From the NCBI GenBank assembly GCA_965229335.1, contig OZ245874.1:6448001-6512000 (forward strand): 64,000 nt of DNA, read 5' to 3'. The position numbers and the translations under genes are program-made. Within the stretch, counting starts at the first letter, position 1, and each line of letters opens with the position of its first letter. The notes beneath the pieces were generated by a model, which made no database searches, had not been told where the DNA came from, and was given only the letters and a program-made list of their open reading frames with translations. Origin of the DNA: JAFKFH01 sp017307375. Its GTDB lineage: Bacteria > Pseudomonadota > Alphaproteobacteria > Ferrovibrionales > Ferrovibrionaceae. This document shows positions 41,908 through 50,678 of this stretch, piece after piece.

Positions 41908-42915
41908 ATGGACAAGCCGGCTTCCCTGATCACGACCGACGTCGATTTCGATCGCGACGGCATCCAGACCGGCACGCTGCGCGTGCCCTACTCGCACAAC
42001 CGCTCGGCCTACGGCCATATCCCGATCCCGCTGATGGTCGCCCGGAAGGGCGACGGGCCGACCGTACTGCTGACCGGGGCCAATCACGGCGACGAATACG
42101 AGGGTCCGGTCGCGCTGATGGACCTGATGCGCGAGATCGACCTCGACCGCCTGAACGGCCGCATCATCATCGTGCCGGCCCTGAACTATCCGGCCTATCT
42201 GGCCGGGACCCGGGTCTCGCCGATCGACGCCGTCAACCTGAACCGGGCGTTTCCCGGCGACCGCAACGGCACGCCGACCGAGATGATCGCCCACTACATC
42301 GAATCGGTGCTGATGCCGAAGGCCGACTTCGCCTTCGACTTCCATGCCGGCGGCTCGTCGCTCGACTATATCCCGACCCTGTTCGCCGACCGCCCGGCCG
42401 ATCCGGCCAAGGCCGCGCAGATCGAGCGGCTGATCGCCGCCTTCGGACCGCCGCGCGTCGTCATCATGAACATGCTGGGCGAGGACCGCGTCATCTCGGC
42501 CGGCGCGCATCGCCAGGGCACGCTGTTCCTGACCGGCGAGTTCGGCGGCGGGGCGACGGTGGACCTGGAGGGCCTGGCCTGCGTCCGGCGCGGCATCGCC
42601 GGGATCCTCGACGAACTGGGCGTGCTGAAGGCCCGCGAACCGCTGGCCCCGGCCCCGGCCCCGCGCCGGCTGGTGGTCCGCGGCGCCGAACATTACCTGT
42701 TCGCCCCCTGCGCCGGCATCTTCGAACCGGCGTTCCGCCTGGGCGACGAAGTGACGGCGGGCCAGATCGCCGGCTACATCCACGATCCGGTGATGCCCTG
42801 GAAGGAAAAGCTGCCGCTCTACTTCAAGGGCGCGGGGCTAGCCGTCTGTATCCGGACCTTTGCCCTGGTGCAGCCCGGCGACTGTCTCGGCCATCTGGCC
42901 GGCGACGAGGCCTGA
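41908..42915 (+). CDS. DoeB/AstE-like zinc deacylase
   Basis: A 335-residue succinylglutamate-desuccinylase/aspartoacylase-family protein. Zinc ligands are H and E of GANHGDEYEGP (about 65-75) and H of FDFHAGGSS. The segments HNRSAYGHIPIPLMV, VPALNYPAYLAGTRVSPIDAVNLNRAFPGD and GTPTEMIAHYIESVL strongly resemble N-alpha-acetyl-2,4-diaminobutyrate deacetylase DoeB of ectoine breakdown. No doeA, doeC or doeD gene is nearby, so the substrate is left open. An AAAGG site supports the ATG at 41908. Its 3' end overlaps the convergent ymdB-like gene by 78 bases. Confidence 0.82.
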   Translation: MDKPASLITTDVDFDRDGIQTGTLRVPYSHNRSAYGHIPIPLMVARKGDGPTVLLTGANHGDEYEGPVALMDLMREIDLDRLNGRIIIVPALNYPAYLAGTRVSPIDAVNLNRAFPGDRNGTPTEMIAHYIESVLMPKADFAFDFHAGGSSLDYIPTLFADRPADPAKAAQIERLIAAFGPPRVVIMNMLGEDRVISAGAHRQGTLFLTGEFGGGATVDLEGLACVRRGIAGILDELGVLKAREPLAPAPAPRRLVVRGAEHYLFAPCAGIFEPAFRLGDEVTAGQIAGYIHDPVMPWKEKLPLYFKGAGLAVCIRTFALVQPGDCLGHLAGDEA

Positions 42916-43746
42916 CGGCCCGGGCGGCAGCGGCGCCGGACCCGACGGGGCCAGCCTGCCGCCCAGCCTGACGGCCACGACCCGGACGGCAAGACCGGTG
43001 GCATCGTCGGTCTCGACATAGACGCCGCACAACGTCGCCTCGCCCCCCGCCGGCTCGAACCGCCGGCCGGGACGCTTGGTGACGAAGCGGCGCACCGGCT
43101 CGTCCTTCACGAAGCCGATCACCGAATCATAGTCGCCGGTCATGCCGAGATCGGTCTGGTAGGCGCTGCCGCCCGGCAGGATCTGGGCATCGGCGGTCGG
43201 GACATGCGAATGGGTGCCGCAGACCAGCGAGACCCGCCCGTCGGCAAAATGGCCCATCGCCATCTTCTCCGACGTCGCCTCGCCGTGGATGTCGAGGATG
43301 ATGGCGCCGACGCCGCCCTGGCCCAGCCGATGGTGGTCAAGCGCCTCGGCCACCGCGGCGAAGGGATCGTCGAGGGCATCCATGAACACCCGCCCCATCA
43401 CCTGGATGACCGCGACCTGGCCGCCGGTCGCGGCGTGGAACAGGCCGTGGCCGCGACCGGGCGCGCCGGCCGGATAATTCATCGGCCGCAGCAGCCTCGG
43501 CTCGTCGGCGATATAGGCCGCGGTATCCTTCTGGTCCCAGACATGGTTGCCGGTCACGATGACGTCGACGCCCGCGGCGAAGAAGTCGCGGCAGATGCCG
43601 CCGGTGATGCCGAAACCACCGGCCGCGTTCTCGCCGTTGACGACGACGAAATCGAGCGCCCAGGCCGCGCGCAGGGCGGGAATGTGATCCAGCACGGCCT
43701 GCCGGCCGGAACGGCCGACGACATCGCCGCAGTAAAGCAGACGCAT
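42838..43746 (-). CDS. YmdB-type metallophosphoesterase (TIGR00282)
   Basis: A 302-residue calcineurin-like phosphodiesterase. Metal-binding motifs are GDVVGRSGR (7-15), NGENAAGGFG, GNHVWDQKD, IHGEATSEK and GTHSHVPTAD. Members (YmdB) hydrolyse 2',3'-cyclic nucleotides and affect biofilm versus motility. It is ~30 residues longer at the C-terminus than usual, and this tail lies across the end of the deacylase gene on the other strand. Its start codon shares the last base with the stop region of the cyclo-ligase gene. Confidence 0.92.
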   Translation of the reverse strand: MRLLYCGDVVGRSGRQAVLDHIPALRAAWALDFVVVNGENAAGGFGITGGICRDFFAAGVDVIVTGNHVWDQKDTAAYIADEPRLLRPMNYPAGAPGRGHGLFHAATGGQVAVIQVMGRVFMDALDDPFAAVAEALDHHRLGQGGVGAIILDIHGEATSEKMAMGHFADGRVSLVCGTHSHVPTADAQILPGGSAYQTDLGMTGDYDSVIGFVKDEPVRRFVTKRPGRRFEPAGGEATLCGVYVETDDATGLAVRVVAVRLGGRLAPSGPAPLPPGPSGLVAGQMAETVAGLHQGKGPDTDG

Positions 43747-44312
43747 CAGGTGATTCTCCAGGCGGCCCGCTCGGTCGCGACGGCGTCGAGCGGTTGGTCG
43801 GTCGGTTCGATCGGCAGGTCGTCGACCTGCTGGGCGGCATAGGCCAGCCCGACGGCCAGGCCCGCCCCGGACGCCCGCCAGCCGGCGAGCGTGCGGTCGT
43901 AATAGCCGCCACCATAGCCCAGCCGGTGCCCGCGTGCATCGAAGGCGAGAAGCGGTACCAGGATCACGTCGGGGCAGATTTCCGGGGCCGCCGCATCGGG
44001 GGCGGGAATACCGAACCGCCCGGCCGGCGGCAGGGTCGCCCCGTCCCAGCGGCGGAAGACCAGCGGCGCGGCCTTGGCAGCAACGACAGGCAGGGCGAGG
44101 CCATGGCCGCGCGCGGCCAGCGCCTGCATCAGCGGCCGCGGATCGATCTCGCCCTGCGTCGGCCAATAGCCGGCAATGACGGCGTCGGGCGCGAGGGAGA
44201 AGCGGGCGAGGAATTGCCGCGACAGTGCCAGCGCGGCACCGGTCGGGTCGACCCGGGCTGCCGTATCGCGCGTGGCGCGCGCCTGCCGGCGGAAGGTGTC
44301 CTTCCCGTTCAA
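43746..44312 (-). CDS. 5-formyltetrahydrofolate cyclo-ligase
   Basis: A 188-residue protein of the 5-FCL/YgfA family. The nucleotide-binding motif RLGYGGGYYDR is present, with LALPVVAAKAAPLVFRRW and PDVILVPLLAFDARGHRLG before it. It converts 5-formyl-THF to methenyl-THF using ATP, tying one-carbon metabolism to the folate genes elsewhere in the window. The start codon is TTG at 44312. It is the gene next to 6S RNA in many Proteobacteria, and the same holds here. Confidence 0.92.
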   Translation of the reverse strand: MNGKDTFRRQARATRDTAARVDPTGAALALSRQFLARFSLAPDAVIAGYWPTQGEIDPRPLMQALAARGHGLALPVVAAKAAPLVFRRWDGATLPPAGRFGIPAPDAAAPEICPDVILVPLLAFDARGHRLGYGGGYYDRTLAGWRASGAGLAVGLAYAAQQVDDLPIEPTDQPLDAVATERAAWRIT

Positions 44313-44393
44313 TCCGCGCTCCGCCGGTGGCTCACGGTAGGGGTGCCGCAGGAGGCAGGCGACTTCCGAAGGCAGGATGCGAGGGGAGGGAAA

Positions 44394-44563
44394 GTGGACG
44401 GGGCCGCCATGGCCGTCGGCAGAAACCGATCCTCCATAGGCCTGGTTGTACCAGGTGGGCGCCGCGTGCCGAGACCAGGGCCCCGGTAGAGACAGCTCCC
44501 AAGAGAGTCAGCATTGGCCCCGGGGATGCGAACGCCAGACGCACCGGGCAGCGACCCGTCCAC
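44394..44563 (-). ncRNA. ssrS: 6S RNA
   Basis: On the minus strand, GUGGACGGG (44555-44563) pairs perfectly with CCCGUCCAC (44394-44402). The inner GCUGCC/GGCGGC extends the closing stem, giving a ~170-nt hairpin with internal bulges, the size and outline of 6S RNA. It lies exactly between zapA and the 5-FCL gene, the classic position of ssrS. The internal ACCUGGUACAACCAGG hairpin and the GAGGAUCGG run match features remembered from alphaproteobacterial 6S RNAs. A U-rich CUUUCCCU follows the 3' arm. 6S RNA binds the housekeeping RNA polymerase and down-regulates it in stationary phase. Ends are approximate. Confidence 0.75.
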
Positions 44564-44571
44564 CGCTATAT

Positions 44572-44907
44572 CTAAGTCTCTTCGACCTCGGCGGCAAGGG
44601 TCTCGATCCGTGCCGCCGTGCCGTTCAGCCGGTCGGCGGTACCGTCCAGCCGCGAGACCTGCTCCTTCAGCCGCGACATCTCGGCGCGCAGCTGGTCGAC
44701 CTCCTCATAGGCGACCGACAGGTCGTCGGCGACCATCAGCGCGGCCAGCAGCAGCGAGCGGCTTTCGGCGAGCGGGCCGAGCTTGGCGACCAGTTCCCGC
44801 AGCCGCTTGTCGACGAATTCGGCGAGATAGAGGATATGCTGTTCCTCGCCATCGTCGCAGCCGACCGCATAGTCGCGGCCGTTGACCTTGACCGTTACCT
44901 GACCCAT
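44572..44907 (-). CDS. zapA: cell division protein ZapA
   Basis: A 111-residue protein. The N-terminal ZapA domain (VTVKVNGRDYAVGCDDGEEQHILYLAEFVDKRLRELV) is followed by a helix with SRSLLLAALMVADDLS and a coiled coil (EVDQLRAEMSRLKEQVSRLDGT...). It binds FtsZ and bundles its filaments. It lies between the coiled-coil gene upstream and 6S RNA downstream. Confidence 0.93.
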   Translation of the reverse strand: MGQVTVKVNGRDYAVGCDDGEEQHILYLAEFVDKRLRELVAKLGPLAESRSLLLAALMVADDLSVAYEEVDQLRAEMSRLKEQVSRLDGTADRLNGTAARIETLAAEVEET

Positions 44908-44932
44908 CGCGCCCTCCCTGCCGGCCTCAGGC

Positions 44933-45610
44933 TCACGCCGCGCCGGCCATCAGCTGTTCGACCTGCGCCAGCGCACCATCGAGCCGGCGCGACACCGTCT
45001 CGGCCGCATCGCGCAGCCGGCCATGCTCGCCTTCCAGCTGGTTCAGGCGAGTCTTCAGCGTATCGCGCTCGCCCTCGCTGGCGGCGAGGCGGAAGCGCAG
45101 CGAATCCCGCTCCTGCTCGCGCGCGGTCAGGGTCTGGCGGATCGCATCGCGCTCGGCCGCCATCCTTGCCACCTCGGCCTGGGCCTCGGCGATCCTGGCT
45201 TCTGCAGCCGCATCGGCCGATGCGGCGGCCTCGGCGCCGGCATTGCTGGCAGCGTCCAGCGCCGTCCGCACCTCGGCCAGGGCGGCCGACAGCTCGGCCG
45301 CCTCGGCGCGCGCCGCGGCGAGTTCTGCCTCGAGTTTCTCGGCGAGGCCGAGCGCCGTGGCCGCCTCGGACTTGGCAGCCTCGGCCCCTTCCTCGGCTTG
45401 GGCAAGCTGCTCCTTCAGCGTCTTCACGTCGGCCACGCCGCGGGCCATGCCCAGCGCGGTGGCCGCCAATTCACTCTTCAGCGCTTCGACTTCCCCTGCC
45501 GAGCGCCCGTCGCGCTCGCGCATTGCCGTCTCCAGCCGGGACAGTGCCTCGGCAAGGCGCTGTTCGGCGGTTTCAAGCGCCTGGGCGATACCGCCCGTAT
45601 CCGTCGTCAT
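44933..45610 (-). CDS. Ala/Glu-rich coiled-coil protein upstream of zapA
   Basis: A 225-residue protein that is coiled coil for almost its whole length, with heptads rich in Ala, Glu and Leu (for example ETAEQRLAEALSRLETAM and LAEKLEAELAAARAEAAELSAAL). It ends in a DUF4164-like tail. In alphaproteobacteria a coiled-coil gene of this kind commonly precedes zapA, and a role in division is likely but not shown. The ATG at 45610 is chosen over the upstream 45649. There is no signal peptide. Confidence 0.8.
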   Translation of the reverse strand: MTTDTGGIAQALETAEQRLAEALSRLETAMRERDGRSAGEVEALKSELAATALGMARGVADVKTLKEQLAQAEEGAEAAKSEAATALGLAEKLEAELAAARAEAAELSAALAEVRTALDAASNAGAEAAASADAAAEARIAEAQAEVARMAAERDAIRQTLTAREQERDSLRFRLAASEGERDTLKTRLNQLEGEHGRLRDAAETVSRRLDGALAQVEQLMAGAA

Positions 45611-45693
45611 CAGCCAAAAACCTCCGCAATACGGCGAATCGCGGCACAATAGGCGGGTGCCGGAGTCGGCGTCAATCTCGCGAGGACCAGGCC

Positions 45694-46113
45694 ATGCCGC
45701 TGCGCCATGCCCTTTCCGCCCTGATCCTGGCCGGCCTTGCCGCCGGCTGCGCGCCGCCGGCCCCGGATTGCGCGGCCCTGGGCGGCGGCCAGCCGATGCT
45801 GGTGGCCGAACTGCTGTACGGGAGAAACCAGGGCAGCACGTTGCGCGTCACCGACGCCGAATGGCAGGTTTATGTGGCCGAGGAGCTGACGCCACGTTTC
45901 CCCGACGGGCTGACCGTCGTGGATGCCGTCGGCCAATGGCAGGATGCCGGGGGCCGCGGGCTGGTCCGCGAACCTTCCAAGCTGGTCCTGATCGCTACAA
46001 CTCCGGGACCGGCGACCGACGCAAAGCTGACAGCGGCGATCACAGCCTACAAGGTCCGCTTTGCCCAGGATGCCGTCGGACAGATCCGTCGCCCGGCCTG
46101 CGTCGCCTTCTGA
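45694..46113 (+). CDS. DUF3574-domain lipoprotein
   Basis: A 139-residue protein. The N-terminal lipoprotein signal ends in LAAGC (Cys around 21), and the rest matches DUF3574: AELLYGRNQGSTLRVTDAEWQVYVAEELTPRFPDGLTVVDAVGQW, then EPSKLVLIATT. It should be tethered to a membrane in the periplasm. The function is unknown. A GAGGA site is at ~45682-45686. It diverges from the coiled-coil gene and converges on the helical unknown. Confidence 0.8.
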   Translation: MPLRHALSALILAGLAAGCAPPAPDCAALGGGQPMLVAELLYGRNQGSTLRVTDAEWQVYVAEELTPRFPDGLTVVDAVGQWQDAGGRGLVREPSKLVLIATTPGPATDAKLTAAITAYKVRFAQDAVGQIRRPACVAF

Positions 46114-46115
46114 GA

Positions 46116-46802
46116 TCAGGCGATCCGGATCTCGCCGGGCAGCAGGATCCGTTCGGCGGACTGCGCGAAGCTGTGCCCGATTTCCTGCCAAACCTGCCAC
46201 GGAGACTGCCCGAGAGCCTGCAATGCGCGGCCGTGCCGCAGGAAAAAACCTGCCGCCGACAGCTGAAAGCCGAGCGACCACATCAGATGGTAGCTGCGCC
46301 GTGCGGCTTCGCCATGAACCGCGGCGCGGCGCCGCAGCGTATCGCGGATGAAGGCCAGCTGGCCCGCCAGTTCGCGCAGCAGAACCTGACAAACCTGGCG
46401 CAGGACCGGATCCTCGACCGACTGGTGCAGGGCGCGCAGGAAGGCGCGCGCGATCAGCGCCTCGCGCCACAGCCGGGCAAGGCCGGGGATCAGGCCCTTG
46501 CGGCCCAGCCGGGGGGCGGGCGCCTGGCGATTGCCGCCCAGCGCCAGCACGGCGCGATCGAGCATGGCGCCGTGGATCAGCCGCTCCTCGCAGGCCAGCG
46601 TCAGGGCCGCGCTGAGGCGTGGATCCCCGGTGGCCGCCGCCGCACGCAGCAACGCGGACGGATCGGCCAGCAGTTCGGAGGCGAGCCGGGCAAGCGAGCG
46701 GACGACGGCCGGCGTGGCGGCGGACGGGACGGAAACGCCGTGCTCCCAGTGAATGGCCGGCACGGCATGATGATTGCGGCGGAAGTGATCGAGCCAATCC
46801 AT
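46116..46802 (-). CDS. all-helical protein of unknown function, weakly ferritin-like
   Basis: A 228-residue protein that is predicted by eye to be mostly helical. It has DWLDHFRRNHHAVPAIHW at the start, and helix motifs such as LTLACEERLIHGAMLDRAVLALGG and HQSVEDPVLRQVCQVLLRELAGQLAFIRDTL. The EERLIH pattern recalls metal sites of ferritin-like proteins, but the full E-EH-E-EH set is not evident. The ATG at 46802 is preferred; a GTG at 46811 is possible. I cannot name a family. Confidence 0.6.
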   Translation of the reverse strand: MDWLDHFRRNHHAVPAIHWEHGVSVPSAATPAVVRSLARLASELLADPSALLRAAAATGDPRLSAALTLACEERLIHGAMLDRAVLALGGNRQAPAPRLGRKGLIPGLARLWREALIARAFLRALHQSVEDPVLRQVCQVLLRELAGQLAFIRDTLRRRAAVHGEAARRSYHLMWSLGFQLSAAGFFLRHGRALQALGQSPWQVWQEIGHSFAQSAERILLPGEIRIA

Positions 46803-46954
46803 TGGAAACACCCGGATACGGAACGCTTACAGTCCGCAATCTGCCAGCCAAGCACGGCGCTTCCATGCCCGAATCATGGCGGCGATGGGGTGATTTCCCG
46901 AAAACGCGCCCCGGACGACCGCTTCCCGGCCGGTGGCCACCGGGCGCCGCCGCC

Positions 46955-47845
46955 TCAAACCCGGACCAGGGCGACCTCGCCCGCCACCACCTGCTCCGGC
47001 CAGTCGCGGTGGTTCAGGACCTGGCCTTCGCGCCGGACCCGGTCGACGGCATCGAGGTCGACGGTTGCCGACACCCAGCCCGGCTGGTCGACGGGGCCGG
47101 CCGCCAGGATCCCGTCATCGGGCAGGCCGCGGTCCGGGGCGGAGAAGACGCCGGCGCGGCCCCGGTTCACGTCGACCGCAAGCGACCATGGCGCCGCCCC
47201 CACCGTCGGCGAGACGGCGACGACGCACTGGTTTTCGAGGGCACGGGACCGGGCACCGACCCAGACACGGTTCGAGCCCGCCAGGGTATCGGTGCAGGAG
47301 GGGGCCAGGATGATCTCGGCCCCGGCCTCGACCAGGGCGCGGGCGATCAGCGGGAATTCGACGTCGTAGCAGATGGCCAGGCCGATCCGGGCAAAGCCGG
47401 TCTCGATCACCTGCAGGCGCGATCCGCCGGCGATGTCCCAGTCCTCGCGCTCGAACCGGGTCATCACGATCTTGTCCTGCACGGCCATCGTGCCATCGGG
47501 CCCGAAGACGTGGACGCGGTTGCGATACCGGCCGTCGGGATCGCGAACGGGAAAGCTTGCCGCCGCGATGTGGACGCGATGGCGGCGGGCGAGACCGGCA
47601 TGCGTCTCGATGAAGCCGGGCAGCAGCGCCTGCATGCCCGCGATCTCGCGATGCAGGTCGCCCTGCATGGCCGGCGTGATCAGTGCGGCCAGTTCCATCG
47701 CGCCGTATTCGGGGAACAGCAGCAGGTCGGCACCGTCGCGGACACCCTCGGCCACCCAGGCGTCCAGCTTGGACTTCCAGCCGGCGAAATCGCGCTCGCG
47801 GGTAATCGGATATTGCGCGGCCTTCAGCCGGGCCGGCCGGCTCAT
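46955..47845 (-). CDS. carbon-nitrogen hydrolase (nitrilase superfamily)
   Basis: A 296-residue protein with the Glu-Lys-Cys triad: E46 (LLLFPEYG), K125 (VQDKIVMTRFE) and C159 (LAICYDVEFP). It hydrolyses an amide or nitrile of unknown type. VAVSPTVGAAPWSLAVDVN and the ending region match the amidohydrolase branch of the superfamily (NIT-like). Its start overlaps the stop of the NTF2-like gene by four bases, so the two form an operon. Confidence 0.92.
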   Translation of the reverse strand: MSRPARLKAAQYPITRERDFAGWKSKLDAWVAEGVRDGADLLLFPEYGAMELAALITPAMQGDLHREIAGMQALLPGFIETHAGLARRHRVHIAAASFPVRDPDGRYRNRVHVFGPDGTMAVQDKIVMTRFEREDWDIAGGSRLQVIETGFARIGLAICYDVEFPLIARALVEAGAEIILAPSCTDTLAGSNRVWVGARSRALENQCVVAVSPTVGAAPWSLAVDVNRGRAGVFSAPDRGLPDDGILAAGPVDQPGWVSATVDLDAVDRVRREGQVLNHRDWPEQVVAGEVALVRV

Positions 47846-48252
47846 ACCCCGACCTGGCGCAGCCAGTCGGCCAGGTTGTAATAGTTGGTGACGCGGGCGA
47901 CGCGTCCGTTCTCGATGGCGAAGAACGCCCCGGCAGGCAGGCGGTAGGTCTGGCCGGTCGCCTCGGGCAGGCCGGCATCGGTGGCGAGGTACTTGCCCTC
48001 GACGACGAATTCGGCCGAGGCGCGGGTGCCGTCGTCGCTGGCCATCACCACCAGATCGACGATCTGTTCGGCATAGCAGCGGTTCATCCGGTCCATGAAG
48101 GCGCGGAAGGCATCGCGGCCGGTCTCACGGTCGCCATGATTGATGTCGTGCACGACGCCATCGGTCAGCAGGCCGAGGAAATCGTCCCACCGACCGGCAT
48201 TGAAGGCCTGGTAGTAGGACCGGATCAAGGCGACGGCGGCTTCACGCGTCAT
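47842..48252 (-). CDS. NTF2-like / ketosteroid-isomerase-related protein
   Basis: A 136-residue SnoaL/NTF2-like protein. The N-terminus (AVALIRSYYQAFNAGRWDDFLGLLTDGVVHDINHGDRETGRDAFRAFMDRM) and the C-terminal FFAIENGRVARVTNYYNLADWLRQV form the cone-like fold. It is likely an isomerase, hydrolase or ligand-binding protein; which one is not evident. It is cotranscribed with the nitrilase-superfamily gene, which suggests a shared substrate pathway. The ATG at 48252 is chosen, because the upstream extension does not resemble the family. Confidence 0.85.
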   Translation of the reverse strand: MTREAAVALIRSYYQAFNAGRWDDFLGLLTDGVVHDINHGDRETGRDAFRAFMDRMNRCYAEQIVDLVVMASDDGTRASAEFVVEGKYLATDAGLPEATGQTYRLPAGAFFAIENGRVARVTNYYNLADWLRQVGV

Positions 48253-48419
48253 GGCACACTCCCGAATCGAGGAAACGCCGGATATTGCCACCGGCGGATC
48301 GCGGCAGCAGCCCCGATTCCGACATCTTTCGTCGCCAGGATCGCCGTCTTGCACCCGGCCCCGTCTCCGCCGATAGTCGGCGCCCGCCACCGATAGCCCT
48401 GCCGCCCCGAAGAGGTCCG

Positions 48420-50675
48420 ATGCCTGCCGGCCGCCCGCTCCGACTGCTGATCGTCCTGCTGACCCTGCTGCAGCCTTTCGCCACCCGCGCCGAGACCCCG
48501 CAGGAATCTGCCAACCGCCTGGCCGTCGAGGCCAAGCTGCTGGCCGAGAAGGCCGACGGGGCCGACGGCGACACCGCCCGCATCGAACTGCTGCGGCAGG
48601 CCCAGGCCAAGCTGGACCAGATCCTGGTCGCCTTCCCCGGTACCGATATGGCGGTCAAGATCGCCGGCGGCGAGAAGGTGGCGGGGCTGACCCGCGGCGA
48701 ACTGGCCGATCAGATCGCCCGGCTGTCCAGCCCCAATCCGGCCGCCACCACCGGCTGGCGGCAGTTCGCCCGCTTCACCGCCACGACATTCGAGACCGGC
48801 ATCGACTGGGCGCGCGACCTCGCCGCCTATGCCGCGACCGTGCCGGCGCTGCTGGCCCTGATCCAGGCGCCCGACGGCGGGCTGTTCCGCTGGGTGGGGG
48901 CGGAACCGGCCTGGGCCTTCGGCATGACGCTCGTCGCCTATTTCCTGCTCTACCAGGCCGTCACCCGGCTGGCGCCGGTGACCCAGCGCCGGCGCTGGGT
49001 CCGGGTGGTGGCCGAGCTTGCCGCGCTGGTGCTGGCGCTGGCCGTCGGCTACATCGTCGCCTTCATCTGGCTTGGCAGCCCCGGCTCGATCGCGGTCGTC
49101 ACCGTCATGGTGCTGAACGTCTTCCTGCTGACCGAGGCGATCCGGCTGGTCGCGCGCGCGGTGCTGCGCCCCGAAGCCGGGTCGAAACGCTTCCTCAGCC
49201 TGTCCGATCGCGCCGCCGCCTATCTCTATCGCTGGCTGAACCGCTTCGTCCTGGTCACGGGCTACGGCGTCCTGCTGCTCTACGGCATGGCATCGGGCAG
49301 CCTGCCGCCCTCGGCGCTGGCCGCGTTGCGCGCGATCCTCGCGGTCACGCTGTGGGCAATGGCCGTGACCGTGGTGGTCCAGACCCGCGCGCCCGCCCGC
49401 CGGCTGATCCGCGGCCGCCAGGATCCCGACGGCGGCGACATCGCGACCGCCTGGCATGCGCTGCGGCGGGTCGCGACCAAGGCCTGGACGCCGGTCGCCA
49501 TCGCCTATCTCAGCGTCCTGCTGCTCGTCTATCTCGCCCGCGAAACCCTGACCCTGCCGCTGATCGGCCGGTCGATCGCGACGATGGCGCTGCTGGTCGC
49601 GGCCGCGGCGGTCCAGGACCTGCTGATCCGGCGGCTCACGCGCGGCATCGTGCTCTCCGAGCGTTCGCGCGAGCGGCTGCCCCAGCTCGAGGAACGGCTC
49701 AACCATTTCCTGACACCGGTCGGGCTTGCCGCGCGCATCGCGCTGATCGTCGTGGTCGCAGCGACATTCCTGCAGATCTGGAACATCCTGCCGGTCAGCC
49801 AGTGGCTGACCAGCCCGGAGGGCGGCCGGCTGCTGCAGACGCTGTTCTCGATCACCGTCATCCTGGCCTTCGCCCTGCTCGTCTGGATCGCCTTTGCCAC
49901 CTGGGTCGAGGCACGGCTCAATCCGCGCGGGCAGACCGTGGCGGCCTCGCAACGCCTGCGCACCTTGCTGGTCCTGGCACGCAACGCGGTGTCGATCACC
50001 CTGTCGGTGCTGGTCACGATGGTCATCCTGTCCGAGCTCGGCATCAATATCGGCCCGCTGCTGGCCGGTGCCGGCGTCGTCGGCCTGGCCGTCGGCTTCG
50101 GCGCGCAGAGCCTGGTCAAGGACATCATCAACGGCGCCTTCCTGCAGTTCGAAAACGCGCTGAACACCGGCGACGTGGTCACGGCCGGCGGCGTGTCGGG
50201 CGTGGTCGAGCGGCTGACGATCCGCTCGGTGGGCCTGCGCGACGGCAGCGGCACATTCCACGTCATCCCGTTCTCGGCGATCGACAAGGTCGCCAACATG
50301 ACCCGCGATTTCGCCTACCATGTCGCCGACATCCGCGTCGCCTACGACCAGGATGTCGAGCGCGCCTTCGAGGTGATCCGCAATGTCGGAGAAGGCCTGC
50401 GCCAGGACGAAGCCTGGTGCGGCAAGATCATCGACAAGATCGACCTGCAGGGCGTCACCGCCTTCTCGGACGCCGGCATCGCGATCGGCGTGCGGCTGAA
50501 ATGCCGAGCGGGGGATCAATGGGGGGTCGGGCGCGAGTTCAGCCGGCGGCTGAAGGCCGCCTTCGACCGCGAGGGCATTGCGATGCCGTTCCAGCAGCGC
50601 CTGGTCCAGGTCCGCGAGGAGCGGCCCGCCGACCGGCCGGCGCCGGCGGACACGCCCAAGCGGACCGAGGAATAG
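48420..50675 (+). CDS. mechanosensitive ion channel, MscS family (YbiO/MscM-like)
   Basis: A 751-residue protein with a signal peptide (PLRLLIVLLTLLQPFATRA), a short helical periplasmic domain and about ten membrane helices. The MscS domain is near 540-715: PLLAGAGVVGLAVGFGAQSLVKDIINGAFLQFENALNTGDVVTAGGVSG, then FHVIPFSAIDKVANMTRD. It is closest in layout to the YbiO-type channel. AGAGG precedes the ATG at 48420. It is the second large MscS channel in this window. The tail is rich in Pro and Glu. Confidence 0.92.
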   Translation: MPAGRPLRLLIVLLTLLQPFATRAETPQESANRLAVEAKLLAEKADGADGDTARIELLRQAQAKLDQILVAFPGTDMAVKIAGGEKVAGLTRGELADQIARLSSPNPAATTGWRQFARFTATTFETGIDWARDLAAYAATVPALLALIQAPDGGLFRWVGAEPAWAFGMTLVAYFLLYQAVTRLAPVTQRRRWVRVVAELAALVLALAVGYIVAFIWLGSPGSIAVVTVMVLNVFLLTEAIRLVARAVLRPEAGSKRFLSLSDRAAAYLYRWLNRFVLVTGYGVLLLYGMASGSLPPSALAALRAILAVTLWAMAVTVVVQTRAPARRLIRGRQDPDGGDIATAWHALRRVATKAWTPVAIAYLSVLLLVYLARETLTLPLIGRSIATMALLVAAAAVQDLLIRRLTRGIVLSERSRERLPQLEERLNHFLTPVGLAARIALIVVVAATFLQIWNILPVSQWLTSPEGGRLLQTLFSITVILAFALLVWIAFATWVEARLNPRGQTVAASQRLRTLLVLARNAVSITLSVLVTMVILSELGINIGPLLAGAGVVGLAVGFGAQSLVKDIINGAFLQFENALNTGDVVTAGGVSGVVERLTIRSVGLRDGSGTFHVIPFSAIDKVANMTRDFAYHVADIRVAYDQDVERAFEVIRNVGEGLRQDEAWCGKIIDKIDLQGVTAFSDAGIAIGVRLKCRAGDQWGVGREFSRRLKAAFDREGIAMPFQQRLVQVREERPADRPAPADTPKRTEE

Positions 50676-50678
50676 GCG

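Noticed and set aside
44313..44571. Short minus-strand reading frames between zapA and the cyclo-ligase gene
   Set aside because: They lie over the 6S RNA structure, lack ribosome-binding sites and have no family similarity.
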